Shown: positions 16,423 to 27,322 of the stretch, in pieces
How the letters are laid out: each line of letters starts with the position of its first letter
Position numbering within the stretch: the first letter of the stretch is position 1
NCBI GenBank assembly: GCA_040902725.1
Contig: JBBDWU010000038.1
Coordinates: 1-64,000 of the forward strand
Source: JACVRU01 sp040902725
Lineage (GTDB): Bacteria > Actinomycetota > Thermoleophilia > Gaiellales > Gaiellaceae
Reading direction: 5' to 3'
DNA length: 64,000 nucleotides
Made by a program: the position numbers and the translations under genes
The notes under the pieces: model-generated
The model's input: only the letters and a program-made list of their open reading frames with translations
Told to the model about the DNA's origin: nothing
Databases searched by the model: none

Positions 16423-17121
16423 GTGAGCGCACCGATCGTCCTCGCCCCCGGGTTCTGGCTCGGCGCGTGGGCGTGGGACGAGGTCGCCGCCGCGTTACGT
16501 GCGGACGGCCACGACGTCACCGCGTTGACGCTGCCCGGGCTCGAGTCGGCCGCCGCCGACCGGTCCGCGATCACCGCGTCCGACCACGTCGACGCGATCT
16601 GCAACGCGGTCCGGGCGGCGGGCGCTCCCGTCGTGCTCGCCGTGCACAGCGGGACCGGGTTCGCCGGCTATGCCGCGAGCGACCGGGTTCCGGAGCAGAT
16701 CGCGGCCATGGTCTACGTCGACTCCGCCCCCGGGAAGGGCGCGATGGACCCGGACTTCGAGGGTGTCGAGCGACCGCTCGTCTGGGAGGAGCTCGAGGCT
16801 GAGGAGAACCTCGACGGGCTCAGCGAGGAGCAGCTCGAGACGTTCCGGCAACGGGCCGTCCCCGAGCCGGGTGGCGTCCTGCGCGAGGGAGCGGAGCTGA
16901 CGAACGTCGCGCGGCTCGACGTCCCGAGCACGGTCATCTGCACAGGGTTCCCGTCCGAGCAGGTGAGGGCCTACGCCAAGGAGCACGACCCGGCCTGGCT
17001 CGCCGGCCTCGCCGAGCTGCGCAACGTCACCTACGTGGACCTGCCGACGAGCCACTGGCCGATGTGGTCACGCCCCCGCGAGCTCGCCGACATCATCGGC
17101 GGCGTCGCCTCGGCCGGCTAG
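16423..17121 (+). CDS. Alpha/beta hydrolase
   Basis: A 232-residue alpha/beta-hydrolase similar to hydroxynitrile lyase/esterase-type enzymes. An oxyanion segment PGFWLGAWAWD lies at the N-terminus. The nucleophile elbow reads VHSGTG, with Ser in place of the usual GxSxG context (H-S-G-T-G). The catalytic His is in TSHWPMWS near the end. The start is GTG, 3 nt after the CAP gene, so the two are likely co-transcribed. Its stop overlaps the convergent response regulator's stop by 4 nt. The substrate is unknown. Confidence 0.87.
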   Translation: MSAPIVLAPGFWLGAWAWDEVAAALRADGHDVTALTLPGLESAAADRSAITASDHVDAICNAVRAAGAPVVLAVHSGTGFAGYAASDRVPEQIAAMVYVDSAPGKGAMDPDFEGVERPLVWEELEAEENLDGLSEEQLETFRQRAVPEPGGVLREGAELTNVARLDVPSTVICTGFPSEQVRAYAKEHDPAWLAGLAELRNVTYVDLPTSHWPMWSRPRELADIIGGVASAG

Positions 17122-17558
17122 GGCTCCGAGCTCATCAGCGCGCGGAGATCGGAGATCTTCTCGCGCCGTAGCTCGTCGCGCTCGCCGCGCTCGAGCCGCC
17201 CCAGCAGCGCTCGCACGAGCGGAGCCAGCTCCACCGGGTTGAACGGCTTCGTCACGTAGTCGACGCCCCCGATGTCGAGCCCCCGCGCGCGGTCGCGGAA
17301 CTCGGCGCGGGCGGTCAGGAAGACGATCGGGATGTCGCGCGTGACGGGGTCGTCGAGCAGCTCCTCGGCCACCCGCCAGCCGTCGAGCCCCGGCATCATC
17401 ACGTCGAGCAGGATCACGTCGGGCTTCTGCCCCTTGGCCTTCTCCAGCCCGCTCGGCCCGTCGGCCGCCTCGATCACCTTCATCCCCTCGGCCTCGAGGT
17501 TGACCCGGCAGAGGAGCCGGATCGGAGCCTCGTCGTCGATGACCAGCACGCGCGTCAT
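17118..17558 (-). CDS. Response regulator, single receiver domain plus short tail
   Basis: A 146-residue CheY-like receiver with no output domain. The acidic pocket is Asp8/Asp9, the phospho-acceptor Asp52 (LLDVMMPG), the switch Thr in FLTAR, and the conserved Lys104 (VTKPFNP). About 25 charged residues follow the receiver. Its ATG overlaps the stop of the large upstream sensor kinase (ATGA), so the two are translated in tandem and are a likely pair. Lacking a DNA-binding domain, it should act by protein contact or as a phosphorelay intermediate. Confidence 0.92.
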   Translation of the reverse strand: MTRVLVIDDEAPIRLLCRVNLEAEGMKVIEAADGPSGLEKAKGQKPDVILLDVMMPGLDGWRVAEELLDDPVTRDIPIVFLTARAEFRDRARGLDIGGVDYVTKPFNPVELAPLVRALLGRLERGERDELRREKISDLRALMSSEP

Positions 17559-20500
17559 GCCGCCTCCACGTTCAGCTCGGTGGCCGCGGGCAGCTCGAAG
17601 GTGAAGCTGGCGCCCTCGCCCTCGCGCGACGCGACCCACATGCGGCCCCCCATCGCGGCGACGAAGCCGCGGGCGATGAAGAGGCCGAGGCCGACGCCGC
17701 CGATTCTCTCCCGGGTCGCCGCCGAGTCGCCGCGGTAGAACTTCCGGAAGATCCGCGCCTGCTCGGCGGCCGGGATGCCGATCCCCTCGTCGGCGACGCT
17801 CACCTCGATGGTGCCGGGTCGCCGGCGCGCCGCGATGGTCACGGTGCCGCCGCCGGGCGAGAACTTGACGGCGTTGTCGATCAGGTTCTGGAGCACTTGC
17901 CGAAGCTTGTCAGGATCGGCCTCGGCGGCGACCGGTTCCTCCGGCAGGTCGAGCACGAAGCGGTGGCCGTTCGCTCCCGCGTCCGCGGTCTCGACGATCC
18001 CGACCAGCTCGGTCATCATCGAGCCGACGTCAGTGGGCACCACGTTCATCTGGACGTCGCCCGCGTCGAGCCGCGCGACGTTCAGCAGGGCGTCGACGAT
18101 CGTCGTCAGGCGCTCCGACTCGGAGGCGATGTAGCCGAGGAACGTCCGCCGCTCGTCCTCGCCGAAGAGGACGTCGCTGCGCAGCAGCGTCTCGGCGAAG
18201 CCGTAGATGGACGTGAGCGGCCGGCGGATCTCCTCGGAGACGGTGGAGACGAAGTCGGACTTCATCTGCTCGACGAGCCGCTCGGCCGAGATGTCGCGGA
18301 AGGCGAAGATGCGGCCGGCCACGGCGCCCGCGGGGTCGCGCATGACCGCCTCGGTCAGCGACAGCCAGACGTCGTCGCCGCCGCGCAGGATCGCGACGAG
18401 GCGGTCGCCGGTGGCGTCGACGCGGGTGTCGCTCTCGGACTCCAGGTTGCGCCCGAGCACCTGGTGGGGCGTGCGCCCGACGGCCTCGTGCGCCGGCACG
18501 CCGGTGATCTGCTCCGCGGCGCGGTTCCAGAGGACGACCGTCCCCTCGCGGTCGACGGCGACGATCCCGTCGGCGATGTTGGCGAGGATGGCAACGCTCT
18601 TCTCCTTCTCCAGGGCCACGCGCTGGTAGAGCTCCGCGTTCGAGAGCGCCGCCGACGCGTTCGCCGCGAGCGCGGTCAGCGCCTCGATCTCCTCCTCCCG
18701 CCAGCTGCGGGGGCGGCGCGAGTAGACGGCGAGGACGCCGTGGCCGGCGCCTTCGGGCGCGATCAGGGGCACGCCGAGGAAGCCTACGTAGCCGCGGCGC
18801 AGGAGCGGGTCGGCCTCCAGCAGCCGCTCGTCCGTGGACGCGTCCTCGACCGCTACCGGCAAACGGGACTGCACCACGTCGCCGGAGAGGCGAACGGTGG
18901 CGGGCGAGCGGGAGCCGACGAGATCGGAGGCGTCGTCCTCGGACTCGACCGCGGTCAGGACGAGCTGCTCGTCGTCGAGGACGCGGATCGCGCAGGCCTC
19001 CACGCCGACGAGCGCCGGCGCCTGGCGGACGACCTCCTCGAGCACGGCCGCCGGGTCGAGCTCGGTTGCGAGGAGCGCTCCCGTGCGCGCGAGCTGCTGG
19101 GCGAGCGACCGCGCGGCGCGCTCCTCCTCGAACAGGGCGCTGCGCTCGAGCGCCCCGTGCGCCGCCTGGGCGAGGTGGCCCGCGAGCTCGAGGTCGTCGT
19201 CGTCGAAGCGGCGCTCCTCGCCGAAGAACACGAGCACGAGCCCGCGGGCGTCCTCCGCTCGCCCGGTGACGGGAATTGCGAGGAGACCGCGCGAGCCCGC
19301 GGCGGTGACGAGCTTCTGCCACGCCGGGCCGAAGCGCTCGTCGGCGGTCGCGTCCGGCGAGGCGAGCAGCCGGCCGGCCTCGACGGCGGCGGCGAGCGTC
19401 GGGTCGAGTGGCACGTCGGCCTCGGCGAGCGCGCCGGCCACATCGGGCGGGAGACCCTGGGAGCCGGCGAGCGCCAGCCGCCCGCCCCGCGGCATGAGGA
19501 CCGCGGCGGCCGAGCCCTCGAGCGCCTCCGCGGCGGCCTGCGCGAGCGCGTCGAGCGTCCCCGTCAGCGAGAGGGGCTCGCCAAGGACGCTGGCGATCCG
19601 GTAGAAGCCGCGTTGCGTGCGCGCCTGGCGCGACCGCTCCTCGAAGGCCTCGGCGTTGCGGAGCGCGAGTGCGGCGAGGCCCGCGAAGGCCTCGATCAGG
19701 TCGGCGTCCGCCTCGTCGAACCCGCCGGGGCGAAGCGAGCCGACGCCGAGCACGCCGCGGACGTCGTCCCCCGAGGCGATCGGCGCCACGATCGCGCTCT
19801 GGAACGGCTCGTAGGCCGGATGGGGAACGGACTCGCTCACCGTCGCGTACTCGTCCGCGAGGACGACCCGCCGGCGTCCGATCGCCTGGCCCGCGAGCCC
19901 GCTGCCGGACTCGAACTCGAACCCGACGAGCTCCGCGGGCAATCCCCGGACGGCCGCGCAGCGGAGCACGCCCCGCTGCGGGTCGAGCAGGTAGCAGTCG
20001 GCCGCGTCGCCGCCGAGCAGCTCGGTGACCTCGTCGACGAGGCGCTGGAGGACGGTGTCGAGGTTCAGGTCGGCGGTGACGGCGTGCGCGGCCTGGAGCA
20101 GCGAGCCCTGCTGGCGCAGCCGACGGGCGTTCTCGTCGAGCAGGCGCGCGGTGTGCACCGCGATCCCGATCTCGTGAGCCACGGTCTCCGCGATCGCGAT
20201 CTCCTCCTCCGGCCAGGCGCCGGCTTGGGCGCGATGCAGGCCAAGCACGCCGATCAGCGAGTCGAAGACGATGATGGGCGTGGCCAAGACGGCCGCCGAG
20301 CCCAGCTCGAGCAGGGTCTCCCGGCCGCCGAGCGTCGGATCGTCGAGCTGCGGGTCGGTGGCGACGTCCGAGACGGCAACCGTCCTCCGTTCGCGCGTGG
20401 CCAGGTTCGACACGGGCAGCCGGACAGACCGCTCGCCGACCGGCTCGAACCCCTCGGCCGTCCATTCGCCGGGCATCGGCATCGGGCCGCCGGGCTCGCC

Positions 20501-21259
20501 GAGGCGGATGAAGCAGCGGACGACGCCGATGGCCGCCGCCATCTCGGTCACAGCGACCTCGAGCACGGCGGCGAGATCGAGCTCGGAGCGCACCTTCTGC
20601 GAGATCCGCGCCACCAGCCGCTCCCGTTCCAGCGCGCGCTCGAGCGCCTCGCCCGAGCGCGAGCGCGCAATCGCGAGCGCAGTCTCCGTGGCCAGTTCCT
20701 GCAGCAGCGCCAGCTCCTCGGGCCCGAAGGCCCGCACGTCATGGGTCGTCGCGACCGCGAGCACGCCGAGCACGCTCTCGCCCGAGACGAGCGGCACCCA
20801 CACGCCGCTCTTGGCACCCACCCGCTCGGCGATGCTGCGGTTGACGTACGGCGACGACTGGACGTCGTACACGGCGAACGGAGCCGCCTCGAAGGTCGCG
20901 CTCGCGATCGCGGAGGGCTGGTCGAGCTGAAGCCGTATGTCGCGCCACCACGCCAGCTCCTTGCCTTCGAGCTCGCCGTACACGCCGTGCGCCTCGTCAC
21001 CGGAATGGAAGACGAGGCCGGCGAACTCGACGTCCAGCAGCTCGGCGACGCTCCGGGTCAGCCGCTTTGCGATCGTGTCGACGTCGTCGGTCCGTGAGAG
21101 CACCGCGGTGTATGCGTTGACCGTCTGGCGAGCCTCCGTGAGCTCGGCCGGCTCAGGACTGCGCGGCCGCCGTAAGCGCGCAGCGAGGACGGCCGTCGCC
21201 CCGAGCAGTGCGATCCCGACGACGGCCAGCACCCCGAGCAGCAGCGGAACGGTGTTCAC
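17555..21259 (-). CDS. Multi-GAF/PAS hybrid-type sensor kinase with Glu at the phospho-His position
   Basis: A 1234-residue protein: one N-terminal TM helix (residues ~4-28), five GAF domains (about 45-205, 215-375, 385-545, 555-715, 725-885), a PAS domain (about 895-1000), a HisKA-like dimerisation helix and a HATPase_c domain. The ATP site is intact: N-box QNLIDN at 1124-1129, DEGIG at 1157-1161 and GVGLGL at 1188-1193. The H-box is VSEEIRRPLTSIYGF, so Glu1009 (codon GAG, 18233-18235) occupies the place of the normal phospho-His. It starts at GTG 21259 and overlaps the response regulator gene. Either a pseudokinase or a non-canonical sensor. Confidence 0.9.
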   Translation of the reverse strand: MNTVPLLLGVLAVVGIALLGATAVLAARLRRPRSPEPAELTEARQTVNAYTAVLSRTDDVDTIAKRLTRSVAELLDVEFAGLVFHSGDEAHGVYGELEGKELAWWRDIRLQLDQPSAIASATFEAAPFAVYDVQSSPYVNRSIAERVGAKSGVWVPLVSGESVLGVLAVATTHDVRAFGPEELALLQELATETALAIARSRSGEALERALERERLVARISQKVRSELDLAAVLEVAVTEMAAAIGVVRCFIRLGEPGGPMPMPGEWTAEGFEPVGERSVRLPVSNLATRERRTVAVSDVATDPQLDDPTLGGRETLLELGSAAVLATPIIVFDSLIGVLGLHRAQAGAWPEEEIAIAETVAHEIGIAVHTARLLDENARRLRQQGSLLQAAHAVTADLNLDTVLQRLVDEVTELLGGDAADCYLLDPQRGVLRCAAVRGLPAELVGFEFESGSGLAGQAIGRRRVVLADEYATVSESVPHPAYEPFQSAIVAPIASGDDVRGVLGVGSLRPGGFDEADADLIEAFAGLAALALRNAEAFEERSRQARTQRGFYRIASVLGEPLSLTGTLDALAQAAAEALEGSAAAVLMPRGGRLALAGSQGLPPDVAGALAEADVPLDPTLAAAVEAGRLLASPDATADERFGPAWQKLVTAAGSRGLLAIPVTGRAEDARGLVLVFFGEERRFDDDDLELAGHLAQAAHGALERSALFEEERAARSLAQQLARTGALLATELDPAAVLEEVVRQAPALVGVEACAIRVLDDEQLVLTAVESEDDASDLVGSRSPATVRLSGDVVQSRLPVAVEDASTDERLLEADPLLRRGYVGFLGVPLIAPEGAGHGVLAVYSRRPRSWREEEIEALTALAANASAALSNAELYQRVALEKEKSVAILANIADGIVAVDREGTVVLWNRAAEQITGVPAHEAVGRTPHQVLGRNLESESDTRVDATGDRLVAILRGGDDVWLSLTEAVMRDPAGAVAGRIFAFRDISAERLVEQMKSDFVSTVSEEIRRPLTSIYGFAETLLRSDVLFGEDERRTFLGYIASESERLTTIVDALLNVARLDAGDVQMNVVPTDVGSMMTELVGIVETADAGANGHRFVLDLPEEPVAAEADPDKLRQVLQNLIDNAVKFSPGGGTVTIAARRRPGTIEVSVADEGIGIPAAEQARIFRKFYRGDSAATRERIGGVGLGLFIARGFVAAMGGRMWVASREGEGASFTFELPAATELNVEAA

Positions 21260-21368
21260 TGGGCCGGGCAGATCATACGGCCCAGGCCGCTTGTAACGGG
21301 CCCGAATTGCCGTTTTGCGGGCGAAAAGCCGTGCGGAGGAGCATTGAAAAGATGGGCCCGGCGGCCCA

Positions 21369-21398
21369 TTGATTGCTGGGTCAACCTGAATGTAATCT
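21369..21398 (+). promoter_or_regulatory. Sigma70-like promoter
   Basis: TTGATT (-35, 21369-21374) and TAATCT (-10, 21393-21398) are separated by 18 nt, a good vegetative promoter for this GC-rich genome. The expected start is near 21405. It would drive the small RNA and possibly read through into ispH. Confidence 0.6.
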
Positions 21399-21404
21399 CG
21401 TTCG

Positions 21405-21505
21405 CACTGGGCGATGCGAACCGTGGTTGCCATGCAACTTCGGTGAGCAGTCTGAGGAGACCTGCCGCGCCGACCCCCCCGAGCGGCAGGTCTCTTCGCT
21501 TTTTC
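21405..21505 (+). ncRNA. Candidate ~100-nt small RNA upstream of ispH
   Basis: A promoter-to-terminator transcript with no coding potential. The predicted RNA folds into a nested hairpin (ACCG, TTGC-CAT-GCAA, CGGT at 21420-21444) followed by the terminator stem. The terminator loop carries seven consecutive Cs (21474-21480). C-rich loops recall the actinobacterial 6C RNA, but that class has two such hairpins and only one is seen here, so I do not assign it. It could equally be an attenuated leader of ispH. Confidence 0.45.
21457..21505 (+). terminator. Rho-independent terminator before ispH
   Basis: GAGACCTGCCGC (21457-21468) pairs perfectly with GCGGCAGGTCTC (21483-21494). The stem is followed by TTCGCTTTTTC. 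It is one of the best classical terminators in the window and lies just 21-69 nt before the ispH start. Confidence 0.8.
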
Positions 21506-21525
21506 AGGCGGCTAGACTCCTTGCG

Positions 21526-22494
21526 ATGGCCATGACCGTCGAAGAGGTGCTGCTCGCATCGCCGCGTGGCTATTGCGCCGGCGTCGAGCGCGCCGTCGAC
21601 ACGGTCGAGCTGGCGCTCCAGCACTACGGCGCGCCGGTCTACGTCCGCAAGCAGATCGTCCACAACATCCACGTCGTCCACGATCTCGAGGGCCGCGGCG
21701 CGATTTTCGTGGACAGCGAGGAGGATGTCCCCGACGGCGCGGTGATCGTCTTCTCCGCGCACGGCGTGGCGCCGTCCGTCTACGCCAACTCGACGGAGCG
21801 GGGACACCGCCAGATCGACGCGACCTGCCCGCTCGTGACGAAGGTGCACTCGCAGGCCAAGCGCTACGCGGCCGAGGGCTACACGATCGTGCTGATCGGC
21901 CACGCAGGCCACGAGGAGGTCGAGGGCACGATGGGCGAGGCGCCCGACTCGATCATCCTGGTCGAGTCCGTCGAGGACGCCGACCGGCTCGAGGTCGCCG
22001 AGGGCACGAGGCTCGCCTACATCACGCAGACCACCCTGTCGGTCGACGAGACGCAGCAGGTGATCATGGCGCTGCGCCGCCGCTTCCCGGACATCCACGC
22101 GCCGAAGAAGGAGGACATCTGTTACGCGACGTCCAACCGGCAGTGGGCCGTGAAGGAGATGCTCGGCGAGATCGACCTGCTGCTCGTGATCGGGTCGCGG
22201 AACTCGTCCAACTCCAACCGGCTGGTCGAGGTGGCGCGGGCGCTCGGGGTCGAGGCTTATCTGGTGGACGACGAGAGCGAGATCGAGGATGCGTGGCTCG
22301 ACGGGCCGCGGATCGTCGGCATCACGTCGGGCGCCTCTGCGCCGGAGAGGCTCGTGACCAGCGTCTGCGACTGGTTCCGCTCGCGTGGCATCGACGACAT
22401 CAAGCCGTACCAGCTCGTCCAGGAGGACGTGACATTCAGGCTCCCCGCGGAGCTTCGGCGAGAGCTCGAGCTCGCCGAGGCGCAGTCGGCCTAG
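21526..22494 (+). CDS. ispH: 4-hydroxy-3-methylbut-2-enyl diphosphate reductase (IspH/LytB)
   Basis: A 322-residue Fe-S enzyme that performs the last step of the MEP isoprenoid pathway, making IPP and DMAPP from HMBPP. The three cluster cysteines are seen in PRGYCAGVERA, DATCPLVTKVH and EDICYATSNRQ. The Thr/His/Glu active-site residues lie in GHAGHEEVEG. It starts at ATG 21526 (MAMTVEEV); ATG 21532 is an alternative. A terminator lies directly upstream. The 3' end contains the start region of the next, lipoprotein, gene. Confidence 0.97.
   Translation: MAMTVEEVLLASPRGYCAGVERAVDTVELALQHYGAPVYVRKQIVHNIHVVHDLEGRGAIFVDSEEDVPDGAVIVFSAHGVAPSVYANSTERGHRQIDATCPLVTKVHSQAKRYAAEGYTIVLIGHAGHEEVEGTMGEAPDSIILVESVEDADRLEVAEGTRLAYITQTTLSVDETQQVIMALRRRFPDIHAPKKEDICYATSNRQWAVKEMLGEIDLLLVIGSRNSSNSNRLVEVARALGVEAYLVDDESEIEDAWLDGPRIVGITSGASAPERLVTSVCDWFRSRGIDDIKPYQLVQEDVTFRLPAELRRELELAEAQSA
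22421..22426 (+). promoter_or_regulatory. Shine-Dalgarno AGGAGG that fixes an ATT start
   Basis: AGGAGG lies inside ispH, 7 nt before an in-frame ATT (22434-22436). No ATG, GTG or TTG exists in the lipoprotein frame between here and its lipobox, so this site decides the start of the next gene. Confidence 0.6.
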
Positions 22495-22979
22495 CCGTCC
22501 TCGCGCTCGCCGCGTGCGGTGGAGGCGGCGCCGAGACCGTGACCGTCACCGTCACCGAGGCCGAGACGGTCGGCGTACCCGAGGCCGTCGAGGCGAAGCG
22601 GCAGGCGATCCTCGAGGCCGCGCGGACCGGGGACGAGGACGCGGTGGCGGCGCTTGCCGCCGACCCGTTCAGCTACTCGTTCGGGGGGGCGGTCGCGGGC
22701 GGGCCGGCGGCGTACTGGCGGGGGCTCGAGGCGAACGGCGAGCAGCCGCTCGAGGCCCTGGCGGCGATCCTGGAGATGCCGTACACGCTCAGCACCGGCT
22801 ACTACGTGTGGCCGTTCGCCTACGACAAGACGATCGACCAGATCACCGACTACGAGCGGGAGCTCCTGAGCGCGCTGCCGCCGGACGCCGCCGCGTTCAT
22901 CCCCGAGGGCGGCTATCTGGGCTGGCGCGTCGGCATCGAGCCGGACGGCGACTGGGTCTTCTTCGTCTCCGGCGACTAA
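22434..22979 (+). CDS. Putative lipoprotein, probable ATT start
   Basis: A 181-residue exported lipoprotein of unknown function. With the ATT start the N-terminus is M-QAPRGASARARARRG (basic n-region), then AVGLAVLALAA, then the lipobox LAAC with Cys about residue 28. A Gly-rich and Thr/Val-rich linker (TVTVTVTEAETV) follows, then a compact mixed domain ending GDWVFFVSGD. The start overlaps the ispH 3' end by 61 nt. The stop overlaps the stop of the convergent transposase gene. The body is not assignable to a family by eye. Confidence 0.7.
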   Translation: MQAPRGASARARARRGAVGLAVLALAACGGGGAETVTVTVTEAETVGVPEAVEAKRQAILEAARTGDEDAVAALAADPFSYSFGGAVAGGPAAYWRGLEANGEQPLEALAAILEMPYTLSTGYYVWPFAYDKTIDQITDYERELLSALPPDAAAFIPEGGYLGWRVGIEPDGDWVFFVSGD

Positions 22980-23578
22980 CTCCTCACGGGGTCAGACCCC
23001 TGTAACGGAAGTGTGTCGACGCTTGGACGGTCGGGTGCATCCAGAACGAATTCTCGCAGGCGCGATCGAGCCCGCTTCTGGTCGCTACCGAAGTGAGCGA
23101 GGAGCCAGCCGGCCGTGAGGAACGGCGGGCAACGGGCGGCGCCGATCCAAGCGGGGTAGCTGCTCCACACCCAACTGTCCGGCGTAGTGCACATGCCTGC
23201 TCGGACGGGGTTCAGAGAGATGTAGCGAGCGAGCTCAAGAAGGTACGACTCGCGCTCTACGAGGGCGGAGTAGTACCGGCTCTCGAAGACGTGGCCGCGC
23301 AGTGCATGGCGTCGATTGAATCGCTGACCGTAAGCCCCGTTGAGCCACTTCATCCCTCGAGCCAGGTTGGCGTCGGGGGTGTACAGGAGTACGTGGTAGT
23401 GGGTCGTCATCAGGCAGTAGGCGTGGCACGCCCAGTCGTGGTCAGCGACCGCCCGCGCGAACAGGTTCAGGAATAGAGCTCGGTCTGCGTCATCTCGGAA
23501 GAGCGGATTGCCGGCGACCCCTCGAGCGGTCACGTGGTACGCCCCTCCGGGCACCTGAACCCTCAACCGTCGAGCCAT
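22976..23578 (-). CDS. REP-associated tyrosine transposase (Y1_Tnp/RAYT)
   Basis: A 200-residue HUH-superfamily transposase. The metal-binding HUH motif is THYHVLLY and the family pattern RLRVQVPGGAYHVTARG is at the N-terminus. The likely catalytic Tyr is in GAYGQRF, followed by the conserved RGHVFESRYYSALVERE and SLNPVRAGM. Start at ATG 23578. Its 3' end passes through one copy of the flanking repeat. It is intact and uninterrupted. RAYTs mobilise short palindromic REP repeats. Confidence 0.92.
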   Translation of the reverse strand: MARRLRVQVPGGAYHVTARGVAGNPLFRDDADRALFLNLFARAVADHDWACHAYCLMTTHYHVLLYTPDANLARGMKWLNGAYGQRFNRRHALRGHVFESRYYSALVERESYLLELARYISLNPVRAGMCTTPDSWVWSSYPAWIGAARCPPFLTAGWLLAHFGSDQKRARSRLREFVLDAPDRPSVDTLPLQGSDPVRS

Positions 23579-23670
23579 GCGCAAAGGATGCCTTCGCCCT
23601 TGGCCAGGCGGTGGCTCCGCCGCAGAGTTGTCACGCTTTCGAGCGTGTTTCGTGGCTGGGGTCTGACCCC
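22988..23670 (-). mobile_element. RAYT element bounded by palindromic 13-mers
   Basis: The transposase gene is bracketed by GGGGTCAGACCCC at 22988-23000 and GGGGTCTGACCCC at 23658-23670, which are near-palindromic and mutually complementary. CTAAC (22976-22980) and GTTAG (23672-23676) further out are also complementary. The element sits between the lipoprotein and ileS stop codons without damaging either gene. Confidence 0.7.
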
Positions 23671-23672
23671 GG

Positions 23673-26726
<3,054 letters not shown>

Positions 26727-26802
26727 CCGACGATTGTAGAGCGGGAAGTCTGGGCACCCTTCCAGCGTTCACCCTCATGTACCCGCGGAGAGAAAGGACC
26801 TC

Positions 26803-27117
26803 ATGGCGACAGTGGTGACCGAGCAGACGTGGGACGTCGAGGTGCTCCAGAGCGAGAAGCCCGTGATCGTGGACTTCTGGGCGGAGTGGTGCGGACCGTG
26901 CCATGCGGTCGCCCCCGTGCTCGACCGGATCGCGGGCGAGCGTGAGGAGGAGCTCAAGCTCGTGAAGGTGAACATCGACGAGGAGCAGGGGCTCGCGGTG
27001 CGCTACGGGATCGCGTCGATCCCCACGATCATGCTCTTCAAGGACGGCGAGCCGGCCGCGGCCGCCATCGGCGCTCAGCCCAAGTCGGCGCTCGAGCGCT
27101 CGCTCGGCTTGGCCTAG
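26803..27117 (+). CDS. trxA: Thioredoxin
   Basis: A 104-residue cytoplasmic thioredoxin with the active site WCGPC (Cys30 and Cys33), a cis-Pro in ASIPTIMLF and the usual NIDEEQGLA. It reduces disulfides in target proteins. A Shine-Dalgarno-like AAAGGA lies upstream of ATG 26803. It is divergent from ileS, with 76 nt between starts. Confidence 0.96.
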   Translation: MATVVTEQTWDVEVLQSEKPVIVDFWAEWCGPCHAVAPVLDRIAGEREEELKLVKVNIDEEQGLAVRYGIASIPTIMLFKDGEPAAAAIGAQPKSALERSLGLA

Positions 27118-27124
27118 CCGGAAA

Positions 27125-27274
27125 CTACGCTGCTTCGTTCAGCTCGAGGTAGCTGAGGAAGGCGGCGTGCTTCGTCAGGTACGCCTCGAGCTCGGCGATG
27201 CCCGCGCCGGCCCAGTCCTCGAGCCAGGACTCGGACAGGTCGTCCTGGATGTGGTGCAGGCCGCGTTCGCTCAT
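27125..27274 (-). CDS. Small hypothetical protein, 49 residues
   Basis: A 49-residue acidic protein (begins MSERGLHHIQDDLSE) with amphipathic helices and no TM segment or Cys. It fits exactly between trxA and the Nudix gene. The frame extends upstream to an ATG at 27310, giving 61 residues; I prefer the inner start because the longer N-terminus looks non-coding. No homologue is recognised. Confidence 0.5.
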   Translation of the reverse strand: MSERGLHHIQDDLSESWLEDWAGAGIAELEAYLTKHAAFLSYLELNEAA

Positions 27275-27322
27275 GGCCGAATGATCGGAGAGGAACCGGA
27301 CGGCCGCCATGGGCCGTTCGGC

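Noticed and set aside
17897..21097. A 1066-residue open frame on the plus strand opposite the sensor kinase
   Set aside because: High-GC codon bias leaves antisense frames open; its translation is low-complexity Arg/Gly/Ala/Asp-rich with no motif, while the minus strand has clear GAF, PAS and HATPase domains.
21405..21505. 4.5S (SRP) RNA, tmRNA or 6C RNA as the identity of the small RNA
   Set aside because: The SRP GGAAG-GGAAGCAGCCA-type loop and tmRNA tag frame are absent; 6C needs two C-rich hairpins and only one is seen, so I left it unassigned.
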